A DNA stretch of 64,000 nt. It comes from Deinococcus detaillensis (GTDB taxonomy: Bacteria > Deinococcota > Deinococci > Deinococcales > Deinococcaceae). Shown here one piece after another: positions 47,318 through 56,540 of the stretch. The stretch covers positions 124,001 through 188,000 of the forward strand of contig NZ_VKDB01000001.1 of the NCBI RefSeq assembly GCF_007280555.1. Direction: 5' to 3'. The position numbers and the translations under genes are program-made. Below the pieces are notes generated by a model. That model saw only the letters and a program-made list of their open reading frames with translations. It searched no databases and had not been told where the DNA came from. The number at the start of each line of letters is the position of its first letter. Position 1 is the stretch's first letter.

Positions 47318-47323
47318 AATTTA
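47318..47323 (-). promoter_or_regulatory. -10 box of the amino-sugar operon
   Basis: TAAATT on the minus strand with six bases to the ATG at 47311; no SD is present. Confidence 0.55.
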
Positions 47324-47386
47324 TCCTGTCTTTAGCCGCTTGAGGTAAGAAGCTGAATCAGACAAGCCCAGTCAGCCAAATCACGG

Positions 47387-48040
47387 TCAACTGGTGGCGA
47401 GCAGGGTCAGGTGCCCATTCTGCACCGAGCTGCACCCCAAGACTTCGCCGGACTCGTGGTCCAAAGTCAGGACGGTATAAGCGGCGTTGGCATGGCGAAA
47501 CAATTCCTGCCGCATCGCTTCACGCGGAGTCAACCCACTCAGGGCACACAGCAGGCCCGTGAGAGCAAGGCCGTGCGACACCGCCAGCACCACTTCACCG
47601 GCCTTTCGGGGGCGGGCCGTCTCAAACCAGTCCAGCATCCGCGCGGTGGTCTGGGCAAAGCTGTCGCCGCCGGGCGGGTGCAGTAAGCTGAAATCCTGCG
47701 TCCAGGCCTTGGCAAACTGGGGATTCTCGGCCAAAAGTTCGCTGAGCAGGTGGCCTTCGTACTCGCCAAATTCCTGTTCGCGTAGCCTTACATCGGTGGT
47801 GATGGGCAAACCGAGCCGTGCGGCCACCTCGCCCGCCGTTTGCCCGGCCCGCAGCAGATCGCTGGCCCAGATTTGGCTGGGGCGGCTTTCTAACCCAGCG
47901 ATGTGTTTGGCCAGTTGCCTCGCTTGCTGCTCCCCCGTTTCGTCCAAAGGCACCTGAGAACGGCCCTGTATTTTACCGGCGCTGTTGTGGGCGGTGCGGC
48001 CATGCCGTGCCAGCAGCAACGTGCTCACTGCGCCGCTCAC
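47387..48040 (-). CDS. histidine phosphatase family protein (phosphoglycerate-mutase-like)
   Basis: A 217-residue protein with the phosphohistidine motif [12 protein letters not shown] near the N-terminus. [18 protein letters not shown] has the usual glutamate region and [14 protein letters not shown] the second histidine. It may be a small-molecule phosphatase (cobalamin, sugar or PG type). GTG at 48040 overlaps the argB stop; GTG at 48028 is an alternative closer to the motif. It is coupled to argB, but an arginine-related role is not evident. Confidence 0.88.
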   Translation of the reverse strand: MSGAVSTLLLARHGRTAHNSAGKIQGRSQVPLDETGEQQARQLAKHIAGLESRPSQIWASDLLRAGQTAGEVAARLGLPITTDVRLREQEFGEYEGHLLSELLAENPQFAKAWTQDFSLLHPPGGDSFAQTTARMLDWFETARPRKAGEVVLAVSHGLALTGLLCALSGLTPREAMRQELFRHANAAYTVLTLDHESGEVLGCSSVQNGHLTLLATS

Positions 48041-48786
48041 GGCACCACCCGGGTTCCGGCTTGGCCCGCCGCCGCCCGTTTGAGCACGCCCGCCTGCATT
48101 CCGCTGGCAATGGTGGCGTAAGCCGCGCCGCGCCTGAGGGCGTCGAGGGCGGCCCGCACTTTGGGAATCATCCCGCCGCCGATCCAACCTTCCGCAATGC
48201 CTTCTTCGGCTTCCTCGCGGCTGAGTTGCTCCACCAGTGATGTAGGGTCGGGAAAATGGCGGTACACCCCGTCCACGTCCGTCAAAAAGATCACGCCCTC
48301 GCCGAGCGCTCCGGCGACTGCGCCCGCCACCGTGTCGGCGTTGATGTTGAGTGCTGCTCCTCTCTTGTCCACCGCCACACAGCCCACCACCGGCGTTATC
48401 CCGACGCTCAGCAGCTTGCGGAGCAGTTCGGCGTTGACACTGACGATTTTGCCGACTCTTCCCAGTTCACCGCCCAGCGGCTCGGCCACCAGCAAGTTGC
48501 TGTCGTGGCCCATCAGGCCCACCGCGCTGCCGATTTCGTAAGACAGTTCTTTATTGAGCTGCCCCAGCGCCATTTCGATAACCTGCATGGCTTCGGGCGT
48601 GGTGACGCGCAGGCCGCGCACAAACTCACTTCTCAGGCCGCGCCGCTCCAGTTCGCGTTCGATGACGGGGCCGCCGCCGTGAACGACCACCAGCGGATGC
48701 TCACGGCGAAGAGCGGCGAGTTCGTGGGCCACCGTGCGCCGCAGCTCCACATTTTTCATGGCGTTGCCGCCGTACTTGACGATCAT
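48037..48786 (-). CDS. argB: acetylglutamate kinase
   Basis: A 249-residue amino-acid kinase: [10 protein letters not shown] at the N-terminus (phosphate loop lysine), [40 protein letters not shown] and [10 protein letters not shown]. It phosphorylates N-acetylglutamate in arginine synthesis. It is shorter than the 290-300 residue arginine-inhibited form and lacks the long N-terminal helix, so feedback inhibition is unlikely. ATG at 48786 has TATCCT seven bases upstream. Its regulator argR is in the same window at 60473. Confidence 0.93.
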   Translation of the reverse strand: MIVKYGGNAMKNVELRRTVAHELAALRREHPLVVVHGGGPVIERELERRGLRSEFVRGLRVTTPEAMQVIEMALGQLNKELSYEIGSAVGLMGHDSNLLVAEPLGGELGRVGKIVSVNAELLRKLLSVGITPVVGCVAVDKRGAALNINADTVAGAVAGALGEGVIFLTDVDGVYRHFPDPTSLVEQLSREEAEEGIAEGWIGGGMIPKVRAALDALRRGAAYATIASGMQAGVLKRAAAGQAGTRVVP

Positions 48787-48793
48787 GCTGCTC

Positions 48794-48799
48794 AGGATA
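48794..48799 (-). promoter_or_regulatory. -10 box of argB
   Basis: TATCCT on the minus strand with seven bases to the ATG at 48786. Confidence 0.5.
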
Positions 48800-48826
48800 A
48801 AGCGCCGGGCCGCTCGAAGTCAGCGC

Positions 48827-49312
48827 TCAACTCAGCGCGGCAGGCTGCGGCTCAGGCTGGCAGTGAAGCGTCTTGGCATACCAGGTCATGACTGGGCGGG
48901 CGTCGGTGGCGAAAGTAAACCCGAGGCGCTCCCAGAACTTGACGGCCCTTTGGTTGTCGCCCAGTACGCTGGCCAGCAGCCGCCGACTGTCGGGCAGACG
49001 CTTTTCCAGGTCGCGCACGACCCGCTCGCCCAGCCCGCGTGACTGAATATCGCCGCGAATCAGCAGCAAATTGATGGTCACGTCGCCCGCGTAAGGGTAA
49101 TTGAGTTTGTAATCGAGGCTGCCCACCGCTTCGCCGCCCTGATAGAGCAGCTCCAAGTGGCGGCGCGAATCGTAGAGCGCGGTTTCGATGTCCCGCGTGA
49201 CTTCTTGCAGAGACGGTACCCGGCTGCCCAGCAGCGCAAAATAGCTGGGCGTGGCTTGGTACAGGTGGTGGAGCAAAGGTGCGTGGTGCAGAGCGACGGG
49301 TTGTACCTTCAA
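48827..49312 (-). CDS. GNAT-family N-acetyltransferase
   Basis: A 161-residue GNAT protein: [20 protein letters not shown] (beta 4), [14 protein letters not shown] (acetyl-CoA pyrophosphate loop Q-x-x-G-x-G/A form) and [15 protein letters not shown] (final helix). The substrate is unknown. The start is TTG at 49312 with GGAGG eight bases upstream; an overlapping ATG is in another frame and gives no GNAT signature. It precedes argB on the same strand with a 40-base gap containing the argB promoter, so it is probably a separate unit. Confidence 0.85.
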   Translation of the reverse strand: MKVQPVALHHAPLLHHLYQATPSYFALLGSRVPSLQEVTRDIETALYDSRRHLELLYQGGEAVGSLDYKLNYPYAGDVTINLLLIRGDIQSRGLGERVVRDLEKRLPDSRRLLASVLGDNQRAVKFWERLGFTFATDARPVMTWYAKTLHCQPEPQPAALS

Positions 49313-49613
49313 GGGTCATTCCTCCCCTTCCCGCATAAGGAAGCACCCTACACAGGGGAAATACGAGCGCGGACGAACTTTAAGACCCCACCAGCATACC
49401 CTCCGGTGTCAAATGAAAAGTGAAAAGGGCTTATATGGTGGTGGGGGTAAGGTGCTGGCCCCCTGAGTCCCCTGTCTCTGTTTCCGTACCAAACGGCTAT
49501 GGGAAATGAACGGTGAGCGACCTGACTGGCGGCTGAGATCGGCCCACCTATAACCCCGCAGTGCGCAACTCCTGCCCGCTGCCCTGACTCCATTTCAAAT
49601 AAGACCTCCTTGC
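49313..49613. other. divergent promoter region between GNAT and dus, no gene seen
   Basis: About 300 bases without a coding frame of quality. A purine-rich patch (49423-49460) and a C-rich patch follow one another. I saw no riboswitch class or convincing hairpin. Confidence 0.4.
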
Positions 49614-49619
49614 TACCAT
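49614..49619 (+). promoter_or_regulatory. -10 box of dus
   Basis: TACCAT with six bases to the ATG at 49626. Confidence 0.6.
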
Positions 49620-49625
49620 GCTTGT

Positions 49626-50663
49626 ATGACCGCTCCACTTCCTGAGTCTGCCCCACCCGTTGCCAACCAGCGCGGCTTTTATGCCCGCCGCTTAGAAGCC
49701 CGCACGCCGCAGTTTCCCGGCGCAGTGCTGGCTCCGATGGCCGGGTACAGTGACGCCCCGATGCGCCAGCTCTGCGCTGAGGCCGGGGCGCTGTGGACGG
49801 TCAGCGAAATGATCAGCTCACGCGGCCTGGTGCTGGGCAATGAAGACGCTGACCTGATTATCGGCAAACCATACAAAGGTGAAGTGGGCCGCGTTGTGCA
49901 GCTTTTCGGAGCCGACCCCGACATCTTGGCTGAAGCCTCCAGCAAAGCCGCCGAGTGGTTTGACGCCGCCGCCATCGACCTCAACATGGGCTGCCCCGTG
50001 CCCAAAGTGCGCGGCAAAGGCGGAGCCTGCCTTCTCCAAACGCCCGAAGTGGCCTACACCCTGATCTCGGCCATGCGCGGGGCCGTGCCATTGGACGTGA
50101 GCGCCAAAATCCGGCTGGGCTTCGATACCAACCGCGCTGTGGAAGTGGCGCAGGGCCTCGAGGCAGCGGGCGTGAGCTTAATCACCGTTCACGGTCGCAC
50201 CTCAGCCCAGCGCTACACCGGACAGGCCGATTGGGACGCGATTGCGGCAGTGGCCGCCAGCGTCCGCGTGCCGGTGATTGGTAGCGGCGACGTACTGAGC
50301 GCCGAGCAGGCCCGTGATCGCCTCAAAACTGGCGTGGCCGCCGTGATGATCGGGCGCGGCGCGGTGGGTCAGCCGTGGATTTTCAGCGAACTGCTGGAAG
50401 ACGGTTTTGCGCTTCCCGACTTGAAGGCGCGGGCGTCTACCGCGCTGCGCCACGCCCGTTTAAACGCCCAATGGTACGGCGAATGGCGCGGCATGAAGCA
50501 GATGAGAAAAGTTTTGCCGCGCTACTTGGCCGGCGCTGAGCCTTTGTCGAGCGAGCTGCGCGACGCTTTGGTGCGGCTCGACACCTTGCCGCAGGCCGAG
50601 GCGCTGCTGCGGCCTTTGGCAGGTCAGATGGAAGACGAGCGGGCCAACTTGGTAAGTGCCTGA
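49626..50663 (+). CDS. dus: tRNA-dihydrouridine synthase
   Basis: A 345-residue flavoenzyme (FMN TIM barrel): [35 protein letters not shown] with catalytic Cys123, then [15 protein letters not shown] and [11 protein letters not shown], ending [11 protein letters not shown]. It reduces uridines in the tRNA D-loop using NADPH. The motifs fit the DusB-like bacterial branch, but the site specificity is not certain. About 30 polar residues precede the core. It is transcribed alone from a leaderless promoter. Confidence 0.92.
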   Translation: MTAPLPESAPPVANQRGFYARRLEARTPQFPGAVLAPMAGYSDAPMRQLCAEAGALWTVSEMISSRGLVLGNEDADLIIGKPYKGEVGRVVQLFGADPDILAEASSKAAEWFDAAAIDLNMGCPVPKVRGKGGACLLQTPEVAYTLISAMRGAVPLDVSAKIRLGFDTNRAVEVAQGLEAAGVSLITVHGRTSAQRYTGQADWDAIAAVAASVRVPVIGSGDVLSAEQARDRLKTGVAAVMIGRGAVGQPWIFSELLEDGFALPDLKARASTALRHARLNAQWYGEWRGMKQMRKVLPRYLAGAEPLSSELRDALVRLDTLPQAEALLRPLAGQMEDERANLVSA

Positions 50664-50728
50664 ATAAAAGCTGGCTGAACAGTGAAAGCGAATAAGTTCT
50701 GATTACGGCAGGTGTCAGGCGAGTATGC

Positions 50729-50734
50729 TTTAAT
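50729..50734 (+). promoter_or_regulatory. -10 box of the DinB-family gene
   Basis: TTTAAT with six bases to the ATG at 50741; TATGCT overlaps it at 50724-50729. Confidence 0.5.
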
Positions 50735-50740
50735 GCCCTC

Positions 50741-51295
50741 ATGAATGTCCGCGAATATTACACGTACCTTGCTGCTGCACGCGAGCAACTGTGGAATTTT
50801 TTGCGTGCACTTCCAGAAGATGATCTGAATGCTGCCCTTGTTGATGGCGACCGCTTTCACAACATCAAAGACCTCTTGCTGCACGCCATTGACATTGAAG
50901 ACCATTGGGTGCACGTGATCGCACGTGGAGACGGCCTTGAGGCCAGCGCTTTTCAGCACGATTGGGTCAGGCCGCAGGCTGAGCAGTACCAGCTTTCGTG
51001 GATTTTGGATTACGGCAAAGCTGTGCAAAGGCGCACTCAGGATTTTCTGGAGTCGCAACCGGATTTCAGCGCCTCCGTCAAGCTGGTTCAAGACGATCCG
51101 GCCTCGGCCAACGCCACTTTGGATCAACTGCTGTGGTACGTGATGACCCACGAGGTTCGCCACACCGCTCAAATTGCGCTCTTGGTGCGTCAACTCGGCC
51201 ACACCCCGCCTTGGCTTGATTACCTGCGCTTCGTGCGGCCCCAAATGCCCGAAATTGCCCTTGAAGATGACGCGGGCCTTGAGGGCGAAGAGTAA
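50741..51295 (+). CDS. DinB-family protein
   Basis: A 184-residue four-helix-bundle protein of the DinB/YfiT type. Metal-ligand histidines appear in [14 protein letters not shown] and in [18 protein letters not shown], the C-terminal signature. The family includes metal-dependent thiol transferases (bacillithiol S-transferases), and Deinococcus makes bacillithiol, so a detoxification role is plausible but unproven. The family is expanded in Deinococcus. No SD is seen and the leaderless box fits. The gene is monocistronic, converging on the microprotein gene. Confidence 0.88.
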   Translation: MNVREYYTYLAAAREQLWNFLRALPEDDLNAALVDGDRFHNIKDLLLHAIDIEDHWVHVIARGDGLEASAFQHDWVRPQAEQYQLSWILDYGKAVQRRTQDFLESQPDFSASVKLVQDDPASANATLDQLLWYVMTHEVRHTAQIALLVRQLGHTPPWLDYLRFVRPQMPEIALEDDAGLEGEE

Positions 51296-51357
51296 AACTG
51301 ATCAGCAAGAGGAATGATCTGACTGCTGATTCGCGGTTGGGAACTTTTATGGAGTGT

Positions 51358-51386
51358 AAAGAAAACGCCCACCAATAAGGGGGCGT
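51358..51386 (-). terminator. terminator of the 38-residue peptide gene
   Basis: Read on the minus strand, ACGCCC (51381-51386 complement) pairs with GGGCGT (51365-51370 complement) and is followed by TTTCTTT. It lies about 35 bases after the peptide stop. Confidence 0.7.
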
Positions 51387-51420
51387 CGAAATCAATCTCG
51401 GTTGGTTGTGGAATGTGGCC

Positions 51421-51537
51421 TTAGCTTGCCCAAATGCTGCGAGAGCCGTTGGTTTGCTTGGTGGTATCAACGGTGGGGCTGGCAAACGCTGCGCCGACCA
51501 AAGCGAGGGCCAGCAACGCGAGGATGGTTTTCTTCAT
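51421..51537 (-). CDS. 38-residue secreted peptide, unknown function
   Basis: The product begins MKKTILALLALALVGAAFAS, a complete classical signal peptide (basic start, hydrophobic core, AFA cleavage site). Only PTVDTTKQTNGSRSIWAS remains after cleavage, so the mature peptide is about 18 residues. AGGAGGTGAAAT in front of the ATG is among the best SDs in the window, and a hairpin terminator follows, so it is a complete small transcription unit. The peptide has no cysteine and is polar. It could be an extracellular signal, a small envelope component or a remnant of a longer secreted protein. The gene is below the usual annotation length cut-off. Confidence 0.7.
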   Translation of the reverse strand: MKKTILALLALALVGAAFASPTVDTTKQTNGSRSIWAS

Positions 51538-51770
51538 ATTTCACCTCCTGAATCTCAGATAGCTCCCATTTTAGCTGAGTTTACTCATTGTCGCAACGCT
51601 ACTTTGTACTGCGCAATTGGCCCATCGGCGTGGTGAAAAAGGTAAGCAGTTGGCGAGAGGGTAAGGCCTGCTCACTTGTATTCGCTTTCTCTATTTTCTG
51701 ATACCCACTCGACCTGAAAGTCGACCGCCGTTCCAGTCGTTTGACCGTGCAGAGGCGGCGTCAGAAGGGG

Positions 51771-51776
51771 TATGCT
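51771..51776 (+). promoter_or_regulatory. -10 box of gmk
   Basis: TATGCT with six bases (TTTCAG) to the ATG at 51783. Confidence 0.6.
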
Positions 51777-51782
51777 TTTCAG

Positions 51783-52496
51783 ATGTCGGCAACGCTCCAA
51801 ACCACCGAACGGCCTACGCACTCCAGCCCCTCTAATAGCGCCCCACCAACAACTCCTCAACCCGTGCCAGCAAGCCGCCTGACGCATCAGCCTCAGCGCG
51901 GTTTACTCATCGTCATGACCGGCGCTTCAGGGGTGGGCAAAGGCACCCTGCGCGAAAAATGGCTCAACGACCAAGACGTTTTTTACTCGATGTCGTGGAC
52001 GACCCGCCCCGCCCGCAGCGGAGAGCGTCCCGGCCTTGATTACCACTTCGTAACGCCGGAGCAGTTTGAAGCCCACGCTCAGTCCGGCGGCTTTTTGGAA
52101 CACGCCGAGTTTGTCGGCAACCGCTACGGCACGCCCAAAGGCCCGATTGACGCAGCGCTCTCACGCGGCCAAGACGTGATTTTGGAAGTGGAAGTGCTGG
52201 GAGCCATGCAGGTGGCCGCCCATTCCAGCGAAGCGGTGCTGATTTTCATCATGCCGCCGAGCCTCACCGAGCTGCGCCGCCGCTTGGAAGGCCGCGCCAC
52301 CGAGACTCCCGAGCGAATTGAAAAGCGGCTGGCCCGCGCCCGTGAAGAAATCTTGGAAGCCCATCATTTCCGCTACGTGGTGGTCAACGACGATTTGGAC
52401 CGTGCCGTGGACGATTTATGCGCCGTGCAGCGGGCCGAGCGGCTCAAGGCCCAGCGCTACAGCGCCGCCGATTTGCAAAGCATCGTAGATCAGTGA
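51783..52496 (+). CDS. gmk: guanylate kinase
   Basis: A 237-residue nucleotide kinase. The P-loop is TGASGVGKGTL (about residues 46-56); SWTTRPARSGERPGLDYHFV binds GMP, then FLEHAEFVGNRYGTPKG and the lid region with RLARAREEI. It converts GMP to GDP. Unusually, about 38 residues rich in Pro, Ser and Thr precede the kinase core, which starts near RGLLIVMTGASG; the leaderless ATG at 51783 supports this extended N-terminus. It stands apart from rpoZ and coaBC, which are its neighbours in many genomes. An SDR gene follows after 13 bases. Confidence 0.93.
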   Translation: MSATLQTTERPTHSSPSNSAPPTTPQPVPASRLTHQPQRGLLIVMTGASGVGKGTLREKWLNDQDVFYSMSWTTRPARSGERPGLDYHFVTPEQFEAHAQSGGFLEHAEFVGNRYGTPKGPIDAALSRGQDVILEVEVLGAMQVAAHSSEAVLIFIMPPSLTELRRRLEGRATETPERIEKRLARAREEILEAHHFRYVVVNDDLDRAVDDLCAVQRAERLKAQRYSAADLQSIVDQ

Positions 52497-52509
52497 AGGC
52501 TAAGCGCCC

Positions 52510-53475
52510 GTGAACGTGCTGATTCTCGGTGGAACTCAGTTTATCGGGCGGCACACCGTGGAAGCCGCCCTCGCGGCGGGGCACCGAGTCAGCGTCTTCA
52601 ACCGGGGCCAGTCGCCGGATGAGCTGCCTACCGAAATCGAGCGCCTGCGCGGCGATAGAGATCAGGGCAAAGCGGGCCTGACCGCGTTGGTGGGCCGCCA
52701 GTGGGACGCCTGCGTGGATGTCAGCGGTTACCTGCCCCAGCAGGTCAGGGCCAGCACCGAACTGCTCAGCGGGCAAGTCGGGCGCTACGTGTATATCAGC
52801 TCGCGGGCCATTTACGCCGAGCCGTGTCCGCTGCTCATCACCGAGCAGTCGGCCTTGCAAGCACCCGCTGCCGAAGACATAACCGAGATCAACGGTGAAA
52901 CCTACGGGCCGCTCAAAGTGGTCTGCGAACAAATTGTGCAAGCCCTCTACCCCGACGCCTATACCATTCTGCGGCCTCAAATCGTGGTCGGCCCGTATGA
53001 TTCCAACCTGCGTTACCCGTACTGGGCGGTGCGGACAACAGCGGGCGGCGTGATGCTGGCTCCCGGTGACGGCTCCGATCATTTGCAAGTCGCCGACGTG
53101 CGCGACGTGGCCCGATTTGTGCTGAAGGTGATCGTAGACGGGCGTTCTGGAGTCTTTAACCTGGCGGGGCCGCGCCTGACTTGGGCCGATTTTTTGCGGC
53201 GCTGCGGCGCTACGGACGTGCATTGGGTAGATGCGGACACACTCAAACGGGCGCTGCCGGATACCGAAGAACTCAGCTTGTATGTGGCCGACACCGATCC
53301 GCAGGCGGGACGCATGAACGTCAGCTTCGACCGGGCAATCAAAGCGGGCTTTACGCTGACGGCTCCCGAAGTCACGGCGCGGGACACGCGAATTTGGTGC
53401 AGCCGTCAGCCGATGCCTTTTACCCTGACTTCCGAACGCGAAGCGCAGGTGCTCAGCAGACTTGACCCGACTTGA
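52510..53475 (+). CDS. NAD-dependent epimerase/dehydratase family protein (extended SDR-like)
   Basis: A 321-residue Rossmann protein. The dinucleotide loop is [17 protein letters not shown], followed by [15 protein letters not shown] precedes the active-site pair in YGPLK (Tyr-x-x-x-Lys). [14 protein letters not shown] is the typical contact for NAD(P)-dependent epimerases of the atypical SDR branch. The substrate is unknown. GTG at 52510 follows gmk by 13 bases and could be co-transcribed with it. The last residues reach into the region before pdxY. Confidence 0.87.
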   Translation: MNVLILGGTQFIGRHTVEAALAAGHRVSVFNRGQSPDELPTEIERLRGDRDQGKAGLTALVGRQWDACVDVSGYLPQQVRASTELLSGQVGRYVYISSRAIYAEPCPLLITEQSALQAPAAEDITEINGETYGPLKVVCEQIVQALYPDAYTILRPQIVVGPYDSNLRYPYWAVRTTAGGVMLAPGDGSDHLQVADVRDVARFVLKVIVDGRSGVFNLAGPRLTWADFLRRCGATDVHWVDADTLKRALPDTEELSLYVADTDPQAGRMNVSFDRAIKAGFTLTAPEVTARDTRIWCSRQPMPFTLTSEREAQVLSRLDPT

Positions 53476-53482
53476 GCAGCGC

Positions 53483-53488
53483 TATTCT
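53483..53488 (+). promoter_or_regulatory. -10 box of pdxY
   Basis: TATTCT, inside or at the end of the preceding gene frame, with six bases to the ATG at 53495. Confidence 0.55.
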
Positions 53489-53494
53489 TGTGCC

Positions 53495-54388
53495 ATGACC
53501 AAGCGCCCAATTTTGCCGCAAAATATCCTCTCCATTCAGTCATGGGTCAGTTACGGGCATGTCGGCAACGCCGCCGCCGTGTTCCCACTTCAGCGGCTGG
53601 GCTTTGAGGTGTGGGCCATCAACACGGTGCAGTTCTCCAACCACACCGGCTACGGCGCTTGGACGGGGCCAGTGTTCGCGCCGGAAATGGTGGCCGAGCT
53701 GATAGACGGCATAGAAGCCAGAGGCGTGTTGCCGACGTGCGGCGCGGTGCTGAGCGGCTACATGGGCAGTGAAGGCACGGTGGCGGCGGTGGTGGACGCG
53801 GTGAAACGGATTAGGGCCGCCAACCCTGAGGCCCTGTACTGCTGTGACCCGGTGATGGGCGATTACGGGCGCGGCGTCTTCGTGCGGCCCGAGTTGCCGG
53901 AGCGCATCGCGGCGCTGGCCATCCCTGAAGCCGACATCCTGACGCCCAACCAATTTGAGCTGGAACTGCTGACAAATCAGAAGATAGAGACGCTGGAAGA
54001 CGCCCTGAAGGCTTCGCGCCAACTCAGAGAGCGGATGCGTGGGGCCGGCCCCCGCGTGGTGGTCGTGACCAGCTTGGTGCGTTCGGATGCACCAACTGAG
54101 TGTATTGAAACCCTCGCCGTCACCGCTGAGGGCGCTTGGTTGTGCTCTACGCCGCTGCTGCCGCTTGAGCCGCCGCGCAACGGCACCGGAGACGCCATCG
54201 CCGCGCTGTTTCTGGGACAGTACCTGAGCAGCAACCAAGCGGGCGAGGCGCTGAGCTTGGCGACCAGCGCTTTGTATGCCCTGCTAGAAATCACCCACGC
54301 CGCTGACAGCCGTGAAATTCAGCTGGTGGCCGCGCAGGACGAATATAAGCGGCCAAGTCGGGTGTTTGAAGCGGAGCGGGTGGGGTGA
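53495..54388 (+). CDS. pdxY: pyridoxal kinase
   Basis: A 297-residue ribokinase-family enzyme: [60 protein letters not shown] and the catalytic anion hole [13 protein letters not shown]. These are PdxY/PdxK words. It phosphorylates pyridoxal for PLP salvage with ATP. ATG at 53495 is chosen by the leaderless box; the frame start at 53462 overlaps the previous gene and would add 11 unlike residues. No salvage partner gene is adjacent. Confidence 0.92.
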   Translation: MTKRPILPQNILSIQSWVSYGHVGNAAAVFPLQRLGFEVWAINTVQFSNHTGYGAWTGPVFAPEMVAELIDGIEARGVLPTCGAVLSGYMGSEGTVAAVVDAVKRIRAANPEALYCCDPVMGDYGRGVFVRPELPERIAALAIPEADILTPNQFELELLTNQKIETLEDALKASRQLRERMRGAGPRVVVVTSLVRSDAPTECIETLAVTAEGAWLCSTPLLPLEPPRNGTGDAIAALFLGQYLSSNQAGEALSLATSALYALLEITHAADSREIQLVAAQDEYKRPSRVFEAERVG

Positions 54389-54428
54389 GTCAGATTGAGG
54401 CCAGTTCAGTCAGCGCTCGATTCGCTCC

Positions 54429-55634
54429 ATGAAGATGCTGTTGCCAAGCTTGGCCGTATTGCTCCCCTTGATCGGATCACTCTCGCAGGCGGCCAGTCTA
54501 AACGTCCCACTGGAAGCGCAACGGTACTTGCAAGGCTGCATTACCTCAATTGCAGTTGCGGAAGTCAGGGAACCGAGCCTCGCTGACACGCTAACCGGGC
54601 CGCTATCTTGCGACTCCCCAGCCTTCGACATGGCCCAATCGTATTACGGCGAGTCGAGTAGCCCTGCCGTCGCTGGAAGCCGAGTCAACTTGGGCGCGGG
54701 CAAGCTTGGAGACTTCAGAGTGACGGTCACAGACATTAGCGGCAAAGTCTGGACTGGCACCGAGTCGAATAGGCCCAAGGTCAAGCCCCGGCCCCCTTCC
54801 CCGCAGTGGCTTGCTCAAGCTCAAGCAGCGGCGTACCAAGTCGCAGCCCAAAATACAGCCCGAAGTTGCGTCACGGCCATAGAGATTTACAAAGTGAACA
54901 ATCTTGAACGACTTCAACCTGAATGGAAGGGTAAAGGCTGTATTGAAGTTGGCTTGGTGGCAGCGGGCAACAGCGCGGCCATTGAGAAAAGTCTCATTAC
55001 ATTCCGTCCCGATACTGAGGAAGGCTACCAAGTCACTGTTTGGCCCAAACTGGGCGGTGAAGCGGTGGTGATGCCTGCTACGTTGACACTCAAGCCGCCC
55101 AACTTGCAAAAAGAGCCGCCCAGTCCACCGACGCTGCCTCAACCACTTGGCTTCATTCTGGGGTGCGTTCTTGCTTTTCTTGTGGGCAGTCTCACGTTGC
55201 TGCTAACCACCTTTAAGTTGCCGAGTAGCCGGATAGTGGGTGGTATAGGGATGGGTTTAGGCATGGTGCTGGTGGCCACAGCGCTACTCTTCCCGACGAA
55301 TTGCTGTCCGACCACCAACGACAGTTGGGTGCCCGTCATTGTCAGTGCGCTCGGTGAACTCGCTCGGCTGCTGCTCACTGGCGCACCCTTGCTGATACCG
55401 TCGCGTCTGGCTCACTGGTGGGGACGTGAAGCTTGGTGGGTCAGCGTGGGCAATGCTGTGCTTGTCGGTGTATTTGTGCTGATTGTGATGGGACAAAGCT
55501 TGTCTGTCAAGGGGCTTTCGGATGGCCTCCAAGCCGCATTCCAATCTGTTCTGCCCGTTCTCTCGGTGGCGGTACTGGTGTGGGTGCTTTGGCAGCGGCT
55601 ACGGCGGGACAAACCACCAACCGTCTATCCCTGA
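54429..55634 (+). CDS. membrane protein of unknown function with exported N-terminal domain
   Basis: A 401-residue protein. The signal peptide is about 20 residues (ending SQAAS). An extracytoplasmic region (to about residue 235) has five or more cysteines and two related halves: LQGCITSIAVAEVREP and ARSCVTAIEIYKVNN, each followed by VTV-rich strands. The C-terminal part has four to five helices. I recognise no family. The internal similarity of the two extracellular halves suggests a duplicated sensor-like domain. The start has no SD. The gene is flanked by enzymes of unrelated pathways. Confidence 0.65.
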   Translation: MKMLLPSLAVLLPLIGSLSQAASLNVPLEAQRYLQGCITSIAVAEVREPSLADTLTGPLSCDSPAFDMAQSYYGESSSPAVAGSRVNLGAGKLGDFRVTVTDISGKVWTGTESNRPKVKPRPPSPQWLAQAQAAAYQVAAQNTARSCVTAIEIYKVNNLERLQPEWKGKGCIEVGLVAAGNSAAIEKSLITFRPDTEEGYQVTVWPKLGGEAVVMPATLTLKPPNLQKEPPSPPTLPQPLGFILGCVLAFLVGSLTLLLTTFKLPSSRIVGGIGMGLGMVLVATALLFPTNCCPTTNDSWVPVIVSALGELARLLLTGAPLLIPSRLAHWWGREAWWVSVGNAVLVGVFVLIVMGQSLSVKGLSDGLQAAFQSVLPVLSVAVLVWVLWQRLRRDKPPTVYP

Positions 55635-55655
55635 ACCCAGTTCACTTTCCCGCGC

Positions 55656-55661
55656 TAAACT
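55656..55661 (+). promoter_or_regulatory. -10 box of the dienoyl-CoA isomerase-like gene
   Basis: TAAACT with six bases to the ATG at 55668. Confidence 0.6.
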
Positions 55662-55667
55662 CCGGCC

Positions 55668-56408
55668 ATGAGTCACCAAACCGTTCGGCTCACCTCCCAA
55701 GGTGAGGTCGCCACCCTGACCATCATTTCCAAAAAAGGCAGCATGGGGCCACTCTTTTGGCACGAAATGGCCGAAGTCTTGCCCCAACTTGCTCAGGCCA
55801 GAGCGCTGATCATTCGCGGCGAGGAGTTGTTCAGCGCCGGGTTGGACGTTAAAGCCTCGGCCCAGAGCATCGGCGAGTCACTGGGCAATTTAGAAAAGTT
55901 CCGCGCCCAAGTCGCGCCGATGCACTTGGCCTTTGAAGGCGTGGCGGCGCTGCCCATTCCAGTGATCGCCGCCGTACATGGTTGGTGCATTGGCGCGGGA
56001 ACCGAACTGATCAGCGCCTGTGACATCCGCTTATGTAGCGCGGACGCCCGCTTCAGCTTGCCGGAAGTGCGCCTCGGTATCGCCGCCGATCTGGGCGGTC
56101 TCCAGCGCCTCCCCGCCATCGTGGGGCAGGGCTGGGCGCGGCAACTGGCCCTCACTGGAGAGCCAATAGATGCCGCTAGAGCTGAGCGCATTGGCCTGGT
56201 CACTGAAGTGCTCCCCGACCCCGAAGCCTTGTTTGCCCGCGCTGCGGAGTTGGCCGCTCACCTCGCCACTTTGCCGCCAAAGGCGCTGGAAGGCACCAAA
56301 AAAGTGCTGAACGCTGCTTTGCCCCACGCCGAAAGCTTGAGTCAGGCGGTGGACTGGAACGCCGAGCACATGACGGCGGAGGGGTTGGCGGCGGCGTTTC
56401 GGAAGTGA
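55668..56408 (+). CDS. enoyl-CoA hydratase/isomerase family protein, probable delta3,5-delta2,4-dienoyl-CoA isomerase
   Basis: A 246-residue crotonase-fold protein. The CoA-binding loop is [37 protein letters not shown] and [20 protein letters not shown] match dienoyl-CoA isomerase (ECH1), whose catalytic acids lie in the EVxxGLAADxGTLQRLP region; here both Glu and Asp are present. Such enzymes shift double bases of unsaturated acyl-CoA so that beta-oxidation can continue. The next gene looks like 2,4-dienoyl-CoA reductase, a direct pathway partner. A plain hydratase is the alternative. Confidence 0.87.
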   Translation: MSHQTVRLTSQGEVATLTIISKKGSMGPLFWHEMAEVLPQLAQARALIIRGEELFSAGLDVKASAQSIGESLGNLEKFRAQVAPMHLAFEGVAALPIPVIAAVHGWCIGAGTELISACDIRLCSADARFSLPEVRLGIAADLGGLQRLPAIVGQGWARQLALTGEPIDAARAERIGLVTEVLPDPEALFARAAELAAHLATLPPKALEGTKKVLNAALPHAESLSQAVDWNAEHMTAEGLAAAFRK

Positions 56409-56540
56409 AATAACTTCAGTCGCTGTGCTCACTCTCCCCTTCCAGCGGAGCTCAAAGCGAAGCCTTTCATCTTTTTTCTCTCCCTCTTTAAGGGTCGTGA
56501 GCGGCGCAAATCCCCAAAACCATAATCTCAAGGAGACACC

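Noticed and set aside
49313..49625. Possible structured RNA or riboswitch upstream of dus
   Set aside because: I could not draw a convincing conserved fold; the purine- and pyrimidine-rich patches are explained as promoter DNA of divergent genes.
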